Assembly: GCA_002395225.1 (NCBI GenBank)
Contig: DGWH01000094.1
Location: 5,364-42,857 of the forward strand
From: Christensenella sp. UBA4263
GTDB lineage: Bacteria; Bacillota; Clostridia; Christensenellales; Aristaeellaceae
Direction: 5' to 3'
Length of the DNA: 37,494 nucleotides
The position numbers and the translations under genes were made by a program. Positions 1-6,990 of the stretch are shown in pieces. The notes under the pieces are model-generated. The model made no database searches. It saw only the letters and a list, made by a program, of their open reading frames with translations, and was not told where the DNA came from. Numbering within the stretch: position 1 is the first letter of the stretch; each line of letters starts with the position of its first letter.

Positions 1-2
1 TA

Positions 3-437
3 CTGCTGGACAATCATCACCTTGATGAACACGGCATCCGGTATTTCTGCGCCAGATCAAAGCAGTTTGTCCTGATTACAACCAACAGGGAACATCCGGC
101 CTTCCGCGTTCCGGCGGAAAACCTGCGTATCATTTTTCAGGAAAAACTGTCACTTACAGCCGCGCTCACGATCCTGAAAGAACGGTTCGGCTGCGAGCGG
201 CTGACCATTCAGTCCGGAGGTACGGTAAACGGGCTTTTCCTGCGCGAAAAGCTGTTCGATTTCGTGGACGTTGTTGTGGCCCCCGTGCTGATCGGCGGCA
301 AAGACACGGCTACTCTGATTGACGGACCGTCCCTGCAGGCAAGAGATGAATTGAGTCAATTGGGCGTCCTGCGCCTGATCGATGCCTGCCCGCTGCAGGA
401 TTCCTATCTGCGTCTGCGCTATCAGGTCATTGGCTGA
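3..437 (+). CDS. RibD C-terminal / dihydrofolate-reductase-like protein (5' end missing)
   Basis: An open frame runs from the window edge to a TGA at 435-437, giving about 144 residues of a C-terminal half. The visible block IQSGGTVNGLFLREKLFDFV followed by VVVAPVLIGGKD matches the substrate and NADPH-binding end of the RibD C-terminal (bacterial DHFR-like) fold, in which a GGG/GGT-xNG motif precedes a VDE-like strand and a P-x-x-x-G-G turn. Family members reduce pteridine- or riboflavin-precursor-like substrates in the cytoplasm, but many stand-alone versions have no known substrate. The N-terminus lies outside the window, so I cannot tell whether a deaminase domain is attached. The following gene is a regulator 190 bases away, so no shared operon is evident. 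Confidence 0.75.
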   Translation: MLDNHHLDEHGIRYFCARSKQFVLITTNREHPAFRVPAENLRIIFQEKLSLTAALTILKERFGCERLTIQSGGTVNGLFLREKLFDFVDVVVAPVLIGGKDTATLIDGPSLQARDELSQLGVLRLIDACPLQDSYLRLRYQVIG

Positions 438-629
438 ACGGATGCCTGATTTCAGTCTGACCGCGACCCCGGGAAAGCAGGCTGGCCGCGAAACAGATCA
501 AAGATACAGTGAACCTGTCCTGCGTAATGAATACTTTGAATGCATCTTACCGACACATTTCTGCATGTCACCGGCTGATGGATGGACATGGGCTCGGTTT
601 TGGATACAATGGGTTTCGGGGGTGGCACG

Positions 630-1067
630 ATGAAAGTAACTGTGGAGCAGATCGGAAAGGACCGTGGGGAAGAGGTCATTGTGCGCTGCCATGATCCCGG
701 CGCAGAGTGGGTGTCGAATGTGACGGAGGCCGCTTCCGTTCATCGGATGATCTGCGGCTGGCAGGATGATTCGATGCATCGGCTCAGGCTGTCAGATGTT
801 TTTTATTTCGAGGTTGTCGATGACCGGTCTTTTCTCTACACCCGGACAGCGGTATACGAGGCAAAAGAGAAGCTGTACGAGTTTGAACGGCTGTGCGAAG
901 GCAGCACCCTGTTTCGCTGCAGCAAGTCCATGATACTGAACGCCACGAAGATCGATTATGTCCGCCCGTCCCTGTCCGGCCGGTTTGAAGCGGTGCTCTC
1001 CAACGGCGAGAAGGTCATCGTATCCCGGAAATATGTGGCAGATCTGAAACGGAGGCTGGAGGTGTAA
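630..1067 (+). CDS. LytTR-domain DNA-binding regulator
   Basis: This is a 145-residue protein whose C-terminal two thirds (about 45-145) fit a LytTR DNA-binding domain: a strand ending in VFYFEVVDDRSFLYT, then YEFERLC, then the typical FxRCSKSMILNATKIDYVRP and a closing strand with GEKVIVSRKYV. There is no receiver domain, so it is the stand-alone type. I chose ATG 630 because a GGGGGTGG ribosome binding site lies just upstream; an in-frame ATG at 582 lacks one. The stop abuts the ATG of the DUF3021 membrane protein with no gap, the usual pairing in which the membrane partner is thought to control the LytTR protein. Targets cannot be read from the sequence. Confidence 0.88.
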   Translation: MKVTVEQIGKDRGEEVIVRCHDPGAEWVSNVTEAASVHRMICGWQDDSMHRLRLSDVFYFEVVDDRSFLYTRTAVYEAKEKLYEFERLCEGSTLFRCSKSMILNATKIDYVRPSLSGRFEAVLSNGEKVIVSRKYVADLKRRLEV

Positions 1068-1502
1068 ATGCTGATGAAAAACATCACGCTCTGGATGCGG
1101 CGGTTTGTGATGATCTACGGAATCATCATGCTCTGCACGTTTTTTATGTGCCTGCTGTTTAATCCGGCCTCAAAGCTGCCGGTTGTATCCTTCTTCGGAC
1201 GCATCATGTTTTTTACGCTGATCGCTCTTCTTTCTATGGGAGTGTATTATTCAAAAGAAGAACTGACGGCAAAAGCCTGGTGGGTGCGAACTGTGCTGCA
1301 TCTGATCCTGCTGGAAGCCGTGCTGCTGCCGCTGGCGCATGTCTGGGGTTTCTGGAAAGGCGGAACCGACATTCTGATTTATGCTGGTTTTATTCTGCTG
1401 GCCAAAATCCTGTGGCATCTGATCGATTACGGTCTCAATGCAAAGACCGCCGCGCAGATCAATGAACGAATTCGAAAGAACCGTCTTAAAAAGAACGGCT
1501 GA
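1068..1502 (+). CDS. DUF3021 family membrane protein
   Basis: A 144-residue protein with four hydrophobic helices (roughly residues 14-32, 44-58, 70-86 and 98-116) and a basic C-terminal tail ending RKNRLKKNG. Size, helix count and position directly after a LytTR regulator match DUF3021 proteins. In this family the membrane protein is believed to hold or modulate the LytTR regulator at the membrane, forming a small two-gene switch; that role is inference here. The start is ATG 1068, immediately after the preceding TAA, with a second ATG at 1074, so translation is probably coupled. The AAGGAAC sequence after its stop serves the next gene. Confidence 0.85.
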   Translation: MLMKNITLWMRRFVMIYGIIMLCTFFMCLLFNPASKLPVVSFFGRIMFFTLIALLSMGVYYSKEELTAKAWWVRTVLHLILLEAVLLPLAHVWGFWKGGTDILIYAGFILLAKILWHLIDYGLNAKTAAQINERIRKNRLKKNG

Positions 1503-1517
1503 AAGGAACGGAAAAAC

Positions 1518-2140
1518 ATGGAGAGGACCATTATTCGACTGGAGAAAAAAGAGGCTATCGGAAAACGGAAAACCTGATCCGGGAATCCTTCTGGAATGTG
1601 TACCGTCCGGGCTGCAGTGAGCATTATGTAATGCATGTGCTGCGAAATGATCCGGCCTTCATTCCGGAGCTGGACTTTGTGATGGAGCAGGACGGCAGGC
1701 TGATCGGACAGAACATGTTTATGAAAACCGTCATCAACGCGGATGACGGGCGGGATATCCCCGTGCTGACCATGGGCCCGATCGGGATCCTGCCGGAACT
1801 GAAACGGCAGGGGTATGGAAAAAAGCTCCTGGACTTCAGTCTTAAAAAGGCGGCGGAGCTGGGCTTTGGCGCGGTGCTGTTCGAGGGAAACATCCAGTTC
1901 TACAGCCATTGCGGCTTTGACTACGCCCGGAAATTCGGCATCCGCTATCATGATCTGCCGGAAGGGTCAGATGATTCCTTCTTCCTGTGCAGAGAACTGA
2001 TTCCCGGGTATCTGAGCGGTGTCACCGGCGTGTACCAGACGCCTGGCGGCTACTACGTGGATGACGCGGATGTGGAATCCTTTGACCGACAGTTCCCGCC
2101 CAAGGAAAAACTGAAGCTGCCGGGGCAGCTCTTTGACTGA
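1518..2140 (+). pseudogene. GNAT acetyltransferase with N-terminal frameshift
   Basis: The main body (from 1598) is a GNAT acetyltransferase: LTMGPIGILPELKRQGYGKK carries the acetyl-CoA loop (R/Q-x-x-G-x-G/A), and FYSHCGFDYARKFGIRY is the usual strand 5 and C-terminal region. The expected N-terminus is encoded in another frame from ATG 1518, which has a good ribosome binding site (AAGGAAC): MERTIIRLEKKE. It runs into a stop after 19 codons. Removing one missing-base discontinuity near 1553-1556 joins it cleanly to YRKTENLIRESFWNVYRPG, the normal family start. Either the gene is broken by a one-base deletion, the sequence has an error, or a shortened protein starts at GTG 1598 without strand 1. 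The AAAAAA run at 1545-1550 is a likely slippage site. Confidence 0.7.
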
Positions 2141-2199
2141 CGGGAAAACCGCGTGACGGAAATCAGGGTAATTGCCCCGTCCTGCCTTTACAGCTTCGC

Positions 2200-2276
2200 C
2201 TGCCGCAAGCGGCAGTTTGTCAAATATGAGCACCGGAAATGTCGCGGTGCCGAAAGACCGAGCTACGGCTCATATT
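2200..2276 (+). repeat. Leader repeat unit A (type I)
   Basis: P1 is the perfect hairpin CTGCCGCAAGCGGCAG at 2200-2215, followed by TTTGTCA (2216-2222). A second domain is closed by ATATGAG (2224-2230) pairing with CTCATAT (2269-2275). Inside are two small hairpins, CACCG/CGGTG and CCG/CGG, so a three-way junction is possible. A TGAGGAGG ribosome binding site follows at 2276-2283, and the isomerase start is at 2293. The GCGGTGCC..GGCTC core recurs in the units at 4387 and 37345. Confidence 0.6.
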
Positions 2277-2292
2277 GAGGAGGGAAGAGCAA

Positions 2293-2952
2293 ATGAGAAT
2301 CGGCGTGATCCAGGCATCCTCCCAGAAAGACAAAAATGACGTGCTGTACCGCTGCACCTGCCAGACTGTTAAGAAAAACGGACGCGAGGATACGGTCATC
2401 AACTTCGGTCGGTTTCCGGATGAGAAAATATCGTTCTCGTACGTTGAAACCGCCCTGAGTATCAGCCTGCTTCTGTCCAGCGGTGCCGTGGACTTCATTG
2501 TGACCGGCTGTTCCTCCGGGCAGGGAATGATGCTGGCCTGCAACAGTCTTCCAGGCGTTCTGTGTGGTTTTGTTCAGACACCGCAGGACGCTTATCTGTT
2601 CGGGCGAATCAATGGCGGAAATGCCGTCTCCCTGCCGCTGGGGCTCAATTACGGATGGCTGGGGGAAATCAACCTCCAGTGCACGCTGGACAAGCTGTTT
2701 GAAGGAGCATTCGGCTGCGGTTATCCGCCTGAAGAAGCAGAACGAAAGCGGCGTGACACAGAAGCACTGAAAAGGATTGGCGCCATCACCAAAAGAACCC
2801 TGACAGAAACGTGGAACCGGTACGATCCAGCTCTGGTCAGGAAAGCGTTGTGCTGGGAAAAGGTGAGGAACCATGTTTTGCAGTCCGGAACTCAGGAAGA
2901 CGTTCTCTCGATAATAAGGAACCATGAAATCAAGCCTGACGGTATTCTTTGA
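2293..2952 (+). CDS. RpiB/LacAB-family sugar-phosphate isomerase-like protein
   Basis: A 219-residue protein starting MRIGVIQASSQKDKND, with the family signature VTGCSSGQGMMLACNSLPGV (about residues 76-95), where ribose-5-phosphate isomerase B and LacA/LacB carry the active-site Cys and the G-x-G phosphate loop. It is longer than classical RpiB (about 150 residues) and carries an extra helical C-terminal region (about 150-219). Family members interconvert aldose and ketose phosphates in the cytoplasm; the exact sugar is not readable. ATG 2293 follows GAGGAGGG; an in-frame start at 2239 lies inside the structured leader and is rejected. The 3' end overlaps yjdF by 29 bases, so the two are co-transcribed and probably translationally coupled. 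Confidence 0.78.
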   Translation: MRIGVIQASSQKDKNDVLYRCTCQTVKKNGREDTVINFGRFPDEKISFSYVETALSISLLLSSGAVDFIVTGCSSGQGMMLACNSLPGVLCGFVQTPQDAYLFGRINGGNAVSLPLGLNYGWLGEINLQCTLDKLFEGAFGCGYPPEEAERKRRDTEALKRIGAITKRTLTETWNRYDPALVRKALCWEKVRNHVLQSGTQEDVLSIIRNHEIKPDGIL

Positions 2953-3331
2953 AGACCCTTTCTGGATAGGCGTCTTTGAACGTACGGATGAGGGAAAGCT
3001 GACGGTCTGCAAAGTCACCTTTGGCGCTGAGCCCAGAGATGGCGATGTATGGGAATTCATCCTGCAGCATTATGACAAGCTGCTCTTCAGCACCGCTGAG
3101 GAAACGGAGATAAGGCAGACAGCGGGCAATCCCAAACGGCGGCTGAGGAATGCCAGGAAGCAGACCGAGCGCAGCGGGGTCAGCACAAAGTCCCAGGAAG
3201 CGCTTCAACTGCAGCGGGAGGAGAGGAAGACAGAGCGCCGTCAGCTCGGCCGGGAACAAAGAGAAGCAGACATACAGCACCGCTTTGAAATGAAGCAGCA
3301 GAAGAAAAAGGAAAAGAGACGTGGACATTGA
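2924..3331 (+). CDS. yjdF: YjdF family (DUF2992) protein
   Basis: A 135-residue protein with the YjdF layout. The N-terminal compact domain is SLTVFFEDPFWIGVFER, then a KVTFGAEPRDGDVWEFIL segment. From about residue 75 it becomes a very basic, coiled-coil-like tail rich in Arg, Lys, Gln and Glu, ending in KKKEKRRGH. In other Firmicutes yjdF is controlled by its own riboswitch sensing aza-aromatic compounds and is linked to detoxification. Here there is no room for such an element directly in front, because the gene overlaps the isomerase by 29 bases; any leader control would come from the repeat unit ahead of the isomerase. The start is ATG 2924 with AAGGA upstream. Biochemical role unknown. 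Confidence 0.85.
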   Translation: MKSSLTVFFEDPFWIGVFERTDEGKLTVCKVTFGAEPRDGDVWEFILQHYDKLLFSTAEETEIRQTAGNPKRRLRNARKQTERSGVSTKSQEALQLQREERKTERRQLGREQREADIQHRFEMKQQKKKEKRRGH

Positions 3332-3416
3332 TGCTACAGTGGTCGGTGCTGCAGCGCAACATGACAATTTCTTTCATCCGGATTTCCGGAAGTCAGGAAT
3401 GAGACAGGGCGTGACT

Positions 3417-3487
3417 CTGTCGCGCAGCGACGGTCCGTTAAATCCAGACCTCTCAATGCCTCTCCGGCAAATGAAACTGTGAGGAGG
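3417..3487 (+). repeat. Leader repeat unit B (type II) overlapping the ribosome binding site
   Basis: P1 is CTGTCGCGCAGCGACGG (3417-3433), followed by a TTAAATCC tract. The second stem pairs CCTCTCA (3449-3455) with TGAGGAGG (3480-3487), with one bulged base. The loop contains CTCCGGCAAATGA, shared with the units at 29603-29740. The right arm is itself the ribosome binding site of the CAT-family gene that starts at 3499. Confidence 0.6.
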
Positions 3488-3498
3488 AGAACCTCAGC

Positions 3499-4161
3499 AT
3501 GAATTATAAAATCATTGATAAAGAGACCTATTACCGCAGGGGAGTCTATCGCCATTTTACTCAGGACTGCAAATGCTCTGTGTCCATGACCGCCCGGATC
3601 GACGTGACGGCTTTCGCCGCGTACAGCAAGCAAACCGGCACCAAATTCTATCTCAACTTTCTGTATATCCTCTCAAAAGTCCTCAATTCCCGTGATGATT
3701 ACCGGATGGCCTATCTGTGGCAGACGGATGAACTGATTTGCTATGACATGATTCATCCGACGCAGTATGTGTTTCATGAGGACACGGAAACCTGCACGCC
3801 GGTTTATACGGAATACACAGAAGACTATGAAGCATTCTACGCTCATGCCCTGGCGGATGTGGAGCGGGCAAAACAGACCCGGGAATACGGACTGGATGCC
3901 GCGAACCATCCCAACTGGTTTGACGCTTCCTATATTTCATGGCTTTCCTATGATGCACTGAACATCGAGCTGCCCGACGGCTACCTGTATTTTCTTCCCA
4001 TCATCAATTGGGGGAAATACCGTGAAGAAAACGGAAAACTGCTCATGCCCGTCAGCGTCCGGATGAATCATGCCATTGCGGATGGATACCTGATCGCCAA
4101 TGTGTTCCGTCTTCTGGAAAAGGAAATGGCGAATTTTGTGAGGACCGACCCCGACCTGTAA
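3499..4161 (+). CDS. Chloramphenicol acetyltransferase family (CatA-like) protein
   Basis: 220 residues, the usual size of a type A CAT trimer subunit. The catalytic motif is present as RMNHAIADGYLIANVF, with His191 as general base and Asp195-Gly196; the residue before the catalytic His is Asn rather than the His of classical resistance enzymes. The N-terminal half (FYLNFLYILSKVLN, then YRMAYLWQTDELICYDMIHP) and the later WLSYDALNIELPDGY..FLPIINWGKY segment fit the substrate and CoA channel of the fold. The enzyme should transfer acetyl from acetyl-CoA to a hydroxyl; whether chloramphenicol is the substrate cannot be decided. ATG 3499 lies 11 bases after GAGGAGG, which sits in a predicted stem of leader unit B, so translation may be gated. 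Confidence 0.85.
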   Translation: MNYKIIDKETYYRRGVYRHFTQDCKCSVSMTARIDVTAFAAYSKQTGTKFYLNFLYILSKVLNSRDDYRMAYLWQTDELICYDMIHPTQYVFHEDTETCTPVYTEYTEDYEAFYAHALADVERAKQTREYGLDAANHPNWFDASYISWLSYDALNIELPDGYLYFLPIINWGKYREENGKLLMPVSVRMNHAIADGYLIANVFRLLEKEMANFVRTDPDL

Positions 4162-4181
4162 CCTCTGTTCTTTTGCCGCGA

Positions 4182-4208
4182 TGTCCGGAATCCGGCTGAT
4201 TCCGGACA
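4182..4208 (+). terminator. Perfect 11-bp hairpin after the CAT-family gene
   Basis: TGTCCGGAATC pairs perfectly with GATTCCGGACA around a five-base loop, 20 bases after the CAT stop codon. There is no T-tract after it, so it is not a classic intrinsic terminator. It may protect the 3' end of the messenger or act with Rho. Confidence 0.45.
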
Positions 4209-4260
4209 ATCGCTGAATCCATTGTCTGAGGGCCGATCCATTCTCTCTACGCTTCGTAGG

Positions 4261-4289
4261 TTGTTCCCCCTGAATTGCCATGGTAGACT
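4261..4289 (+). promoter_or_regulatory. Candidate promoter for the HTH-desulfoferrodoxin leader
   Basis: TTGTTC (4261-4266), 17 bases, then TAGACT (4284-4289) with an extended TGG just before it. It lies upstream of the two tandem repeat units at 4306-4466, so both would be transcribed as 5' leader. The -10 is one base from consensus; no other evidence. Confidence 0.4.
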
Positions 4290-4305
4290 TGTCCCGTAAG
4301 GAATG

Positions 4306-4466
4306 GTCCCGTGACGCAGGGACAGATCGTCAGGTCTGAGCCGCGTCTGGGCTGTTCCGGCAAAACCAATAGTGAAGAGGAGTGGGCCTGCCCAAAAGCG
4401 GCAGTTTGTCAGGTGTGCGTACCGGAGAAGCCAGCGGTGCCATCCGATCAAACGACGGCTCATAAA
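4306..4466 (+). repeat. Tandem leader repeat units C1 and C2
   Basis: C1 starts with GTCCC (4306-4310) pairing GGGAC (4319-4323), then ATCGTCAGG and a GTTCCGGCAAAACC core like that at 29622-29640. C2 starts 81 bases later with CTGCC (4388-4392) pairing GGCAG (4400-4404), TTTGTCA (4405-4411) and the type I core GCGGTGCC..GGCTC. P1 of both is less perfect than in other units. The start codon of the HTH-desulfoferrodoxin gene is 4476. Confidence 0.55.
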
Positions 4467-4475
4467 GAAAAAGCA

Positions 4476-5123
4476 ATGGATAACTATGTAACCGGTGCGG
4501 CAATCCGAAGCCTGAGAGAATCAAAAGGACTGACACAGGAAGAACTGGCGGAACACATCCATGTAAGCGCGAAAGCGGTGAGCAAGTGGGAAACGGGGAA
4601 GGGTTTCCCGGATATCAGCCTGCTGGAGCCGCTGGCCAAAGCGCTGGATATTTCCGTGATCGAGCTGTTGTCCGGGCAGGACATCCGGAATCGCAACCGC
4701 GCTTTCAACATGCTCAAAAGCGTCTGGTACATCTGTCCTGCCTGCGGCAATGTGATCTTCGGAACAGGAGAGGCTGTGATCAGCTGCTGCGGCATCGTGC
4801 TGCCGCCGCTGATGGAGGAGCCGATGGATGAAGGCCATCAGATTCATACGGAATTCATCGAGGACGAAATCTATGTTTCCATGAACCATCCCATGACCAG
4901 GGAACATTACATTTCGTTCCTTGCGGCAGTGTCGGATCAGGGACTGCAGCTCGTTAAACTTTACCCGGAAGGCAATGCAGAGGCACGCTTTAAGCGCAGC
5001 CGTGTGAGCAGCCTTTTCGCCTGTTGCAATCGGCATGGACTTTTCCGCGTGATGCTGTCCCGGAATGGGCGTTTTGCGCCCTTAATGAAAACGCCTGGTC
5101 CTGAGGAGGCGAGAACGAAATGA
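4476..5123 (+). CDS. HTH (XRE) - desulfoferrodoxin (superoxide reductase-like) fusion regulator
   Basis: 215 residues. Residues 5-64 are an XRE helix-turn-helix (LTQEELAEHIHVSAKAVSKW). Residues 84-112 form a desulforedoxin-like iron knuckle with Cys87-x2-Cys90 and Cys104-Cys105. Residues 115-192 resemble the superoxide reductase centre II: His121 in DEGHQI, His138 and His144 in MNHPMTREHY, Cys184 and His187 in CNRHGLF, which together supply the four-His one-Cys iron ligand set. The lysine of the usual EKHVP motif is replaced by Gly120. This suggests an iron-based redox or superoxide-sensing transcription factor, or a superoxide reductase carrying its own DNA-binding head. ATG 4476 is chosen because the HTH starts immediately; no strong ribosome binding site precedes it (AAGAAAAAG only). 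It overlaps the next ORF by four bases (ATGA). Confidence 0.75.
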   Translation: MDNYVTGAAIRSLRESKGLTQEELAEHIHVSAKAVSKWETGKGFPDISLLEPLAKALDISVIELLSGQDIRNRNRAFNMLKSVWYICPACGNVIFGTGEAVISCCGIVLPPLMEEPMDEGHQIHTEFIEDEIYVSMNHPMTREHYISFLAAVSDQGLQLVKLYPEGNAEARFKRSRVSSLFACCNRHGLFRVMLSRNGRFAPLMKTPGPEEARTK

Positions 5124-5329
5124 AACAGGAAGCTGTCGCCGGAATGATCCTGTGTGCCATGGGTCTGTCATTGCTGCTTATTTCACCTGATGTCTGGTGG
5201 AGAGCGACGGAAAAATGGAAAACCAGGGACGGGAGCGGACCTTCCGGAAAGTATATCGTTCTGCTGCGGGTTCTGGGCGCAGCATTTATCGTGGCCGGGA
5301 TCATTCTTGCCCTGAGCAGACTGAAATAA
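5120..5329 (+). CDS. Small two-helix membrane protein (DUF6199-like)
   Basis: 69 residues with two hydrophobic helices (about 5-23 and 46-65) separated by a short polar loop, WWRATEKWKTRDGSGPSGKY. The Trp-rich loop, PSG and R-x-x-G pattern recall DUF6199 membrane proteins, but that assignment is by resemblance only. The start codon overlaps the stop of the HTH-desulfoferrodoxin gene (ATGA), and GGAGG lies a few bases before it, so the two are translationally coupled. Function unknown; the coupling suggests it works with the redox-sensing regulator. Confidence 0.65.
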   Translation: MKQEAVAGMILCAMGLSLLLISPDVWWRATEKWKTRDGSGPSGKYIVLLRVLGAAFIVAGIILALSRLK

Positions 5330-5416
5330 CAGGAAGATTGTACAGTCGAAGATCACAAAGGAAGACTGGCTGAGAGAAATCAGAAAAGAGATTCGACAGG
5401 AAAAGGGTGACAACAA

Positions 5417-6700
5417 ATGAAGATTCTTGTCTTGAACGGAAGCCCCAAACGGGAAAAGAGTGATACCATGCACATCACCCGTGCATTTCTGGAAGGGATG
5501 CAGGAGGCGGCGCCACAGGTGATCCGTACGATCGATGTAATTGACCGCCATATTGAATACTGCACCGGCTGCTTTGCCTGCAAGATGAATGGCGGCACCT
5601 GCATGCATCAGGACGATATGCAGGACATTCTGCATACCATTCTGGAAAGCGATCTGCTGCTTTTCAGTTTTCCTCTGTACTGCTATGGAATGCCCGCACC
5701 GATGAAAACTCTGCTGGACCGCACCATGCCGCTGTCCTCCATGGCCATGCAGAAGGTGGGCGACCGGTATGCGCATGTGGGGCAGGCGGACTTTTCCCGT
5801 CTGCGGTACCTGATGATCTGTGGATGCGGCTTTCCCAACAGCAGACATAACTTTGAGCCTGCTGTCGCGCAGTTCAAACTGTGCTTTCCTGAAAACCATA
5901 CGATCCTGACCATCCCCGAAAGCCCTATGTTCAGCGCTCTTGAAGCAGCAGCCGTCACAGAACCCAGGCTGGCCCTGGTCAGGCAGGCAGGTAAACAATA
6001 CGCGCTTGCCGGCAGCATCGACGAGGCACTGCTCTCTCAGATCGGATCGCCCATGATTCCGGAGGAACAGTATGCTGCTATTGTAAATGGATTGGGCTCG
6101 ACGCCTCGCGTCGATTTGGAACGTATGAGCACGCAAAAAGCAGCGGAGCCAAACGCTCAATATGCTGCACATGAATCGTGCTCGACGCAAAGCGTCGATT
6201 TGCCAGAGATGAGGAATACCAACAGGAACACGCAGGATGCTACAAAGGACAAGGGAGAATACCGCTATCTCTCCCTTCGGGAATGCCCGGAGTTTCTTAA
6301 CAGCGCCGCAGCATGGTTTCATGAGAAATGGGGTGTGCCAAGGAAGGCGTATGCTGCCTGTATGACGGCCTATCTGAATCGGGAGACAGAATACGGCTGG
6401 TACCTCTGCCTGAACGGAAACCGTATTGTCGGCGGGCTGGGCGTCATCGAGAACGATTTCCATGACCGGAAAGATCTCACCCCGAATGTCTGCGCGGTCT
6501 ATACGGAAGAAGCCTTCCGGGGACATGGCGTTGCCGGGCATCTGCTGGGCCTTGTTGTGCAGGAAATGCGGGCAAAAGGAATCATGCCGCTGTACCTGGT
6601 CACCGATCATACCGGCTTTTATGAACGGTACGGCTGGGAGTTCCTGTGTACGGCGAAAGACGACAGCGGAAATGCGTCTCGGGTTTATATTTATCGGTGA
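5417..6700 (+). CDS. Flavodoxin-like NAD(P)H oxidoreductase fused to a GNAT acetyltransferase
   Basis: 427 residues. Residues 1-225 are a flavodoxin-like FMN reductase (NADPH-dependent oxidoreductase): MKILVLNGSPKREKSDT is the FMN phosphate loop, YCTGCFACKMNGG is the Cys-rich segment seen in iron-sulfur-flavoprotein-like members, and FSFPLYCYGMPAPMKTLLDR is the flavin-facing loop. Residues about 275-427 are a GNAT domain with the CoA loop EEAFRGHGVAGHLL and the closing FYERYGWEFL. The linker (about 226-272) contains two copies of an STxxVDL motif, encoded by two copies of the dispersed leader hairpin (6098-6114 and 6182-6198). The simplest reading is that two neighbouring genes became one when a normally untranslated leader repeat opened in frame. 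The start is ATG 5417 with AAAAGGGTGA upstream. Substrates unknown. Confidence 0.8.
   Translation: MKILVLNGSPKREKSDTMHITRAFLEGMQEAAPQVIRTIDVIDRHIEYCTGCFACKMNGGTCMHQDDMQDILHTILESDLLLFSFPLYCYGMPAPMKTLLDRTMPLSSMAMQKVGDRYAHVGQADFSRLRYLMICGCGFPNSRHNFEPAVAQFKLCFPENHTILTIPESPMFSALEAAAVTEPRLALVRQAGKQYALAGSIDEALLSQIGSPMIPEEQYAAIVNGLGSTPRVDLERMSTQKAAEPNAQYAAHESCSTQSVDLPEMRNTNRNTQDATKDKGEYRYLSLRECPEFLNSAAAWFHEKWGVPRKAYAACMTAYLNRETEYGWYLCLNGNRIVGGLGVIENDFHDRKDLTPNVCAVYTEEAFRGHGVAGHLLGLVVQEMRAKGIMPLYLVTDHTGFYERYGWEFLCTAKDDSGNASRVYIYR
6098..6202 (+). repeat. Tandem leader-type repeat translated as a protein linker
   Basis: Two perfect hairpins, TCGACGC/GCGTCGA at 6098-6114 and 6182-6198, are each followed by TTTG and lie 84 bases apart, the same period as the tandem units at 4306/4387, 29576/29665 and 37345/37430. 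Between them lies ATGAGC..AGCAGCGGAGCC..GCTCA, which matches the type I core (AGCAGCGGAGCC also occurs at 37384-37395). Here the element lies inside a coding sequence. Confidence 0.6.
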
Positions 6701-6795
6701 AACAGGTGGCCACTGCGTCTCGACTGTACGTCACCTCCAGGCCGTCCGTTTTCCAAAAAGGTTCACCTCTCAGGGAAAACGCATCTTGCATCATC

Positions 6796-6825
6796 TTGAT
6801 TCAGGAAAACAGGATATGGTATACT
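6796..6825 (+). promoter_or_regulatory. Promoter for the double-GNAT gene
   Basis: TTGATT (6796-6801), 18 bases, then TATACT (6820-6825) with extended TGG just before the -10. Transcription would start near 6832, leaving a leader of about 170 bases before ATG 7001. Confidence 0.65.
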
Positions 6826-6831
6826 GTATTA

Positions 6832-6990
6832 AACAAAAAATCGACGCAAAAATCTGACAAGTTGCTGGTATTTGCATCGGTGTGCTGTGAAGGATCGCGC
6901 CCGACGCCGTGAGACTATGCCGGGCCAGGTCCGGCGTTCTGTCGCAAAACCCAGGGCATAATGACGAGCATTGCCCACACCGACCAATGG
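6832..6990 (+). other. Structured 5' leader with possible three-way junction
   Basis: CGGTGTG (6878-6884) pairs with CACACCG (6976-6982) and encloses two hairpins: GACGCCG (6903-6909) with CGGCGTT (6932-6938), and GGGCATAATG (6954-6963) with CATTGCC (6969-6975). The arrangement looks like a riboswitch-type multibranch fold, but I match it to no known class. It differs from the dispersed repeat units. No clear ribosome binding site lies between it and ATG 7001. Confidence 0.4.

Noticed and set aside
382..633. Small ORF overlapping the end of the RibD-C-like gene
   Set aside because: It overlaps real coding sequence in another frame, has no ribosome binding site, and its translation shows no domain.
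5319..5419. Short in-frame stretch resembling KITKEDWLREIRKEIRQEKG before the oxidoreductase gene
   Set aside because: It looks coding-like, but it has no acceptable start codon or ribosome binding site and is too short to call; it may be a remnant of a lost gene.
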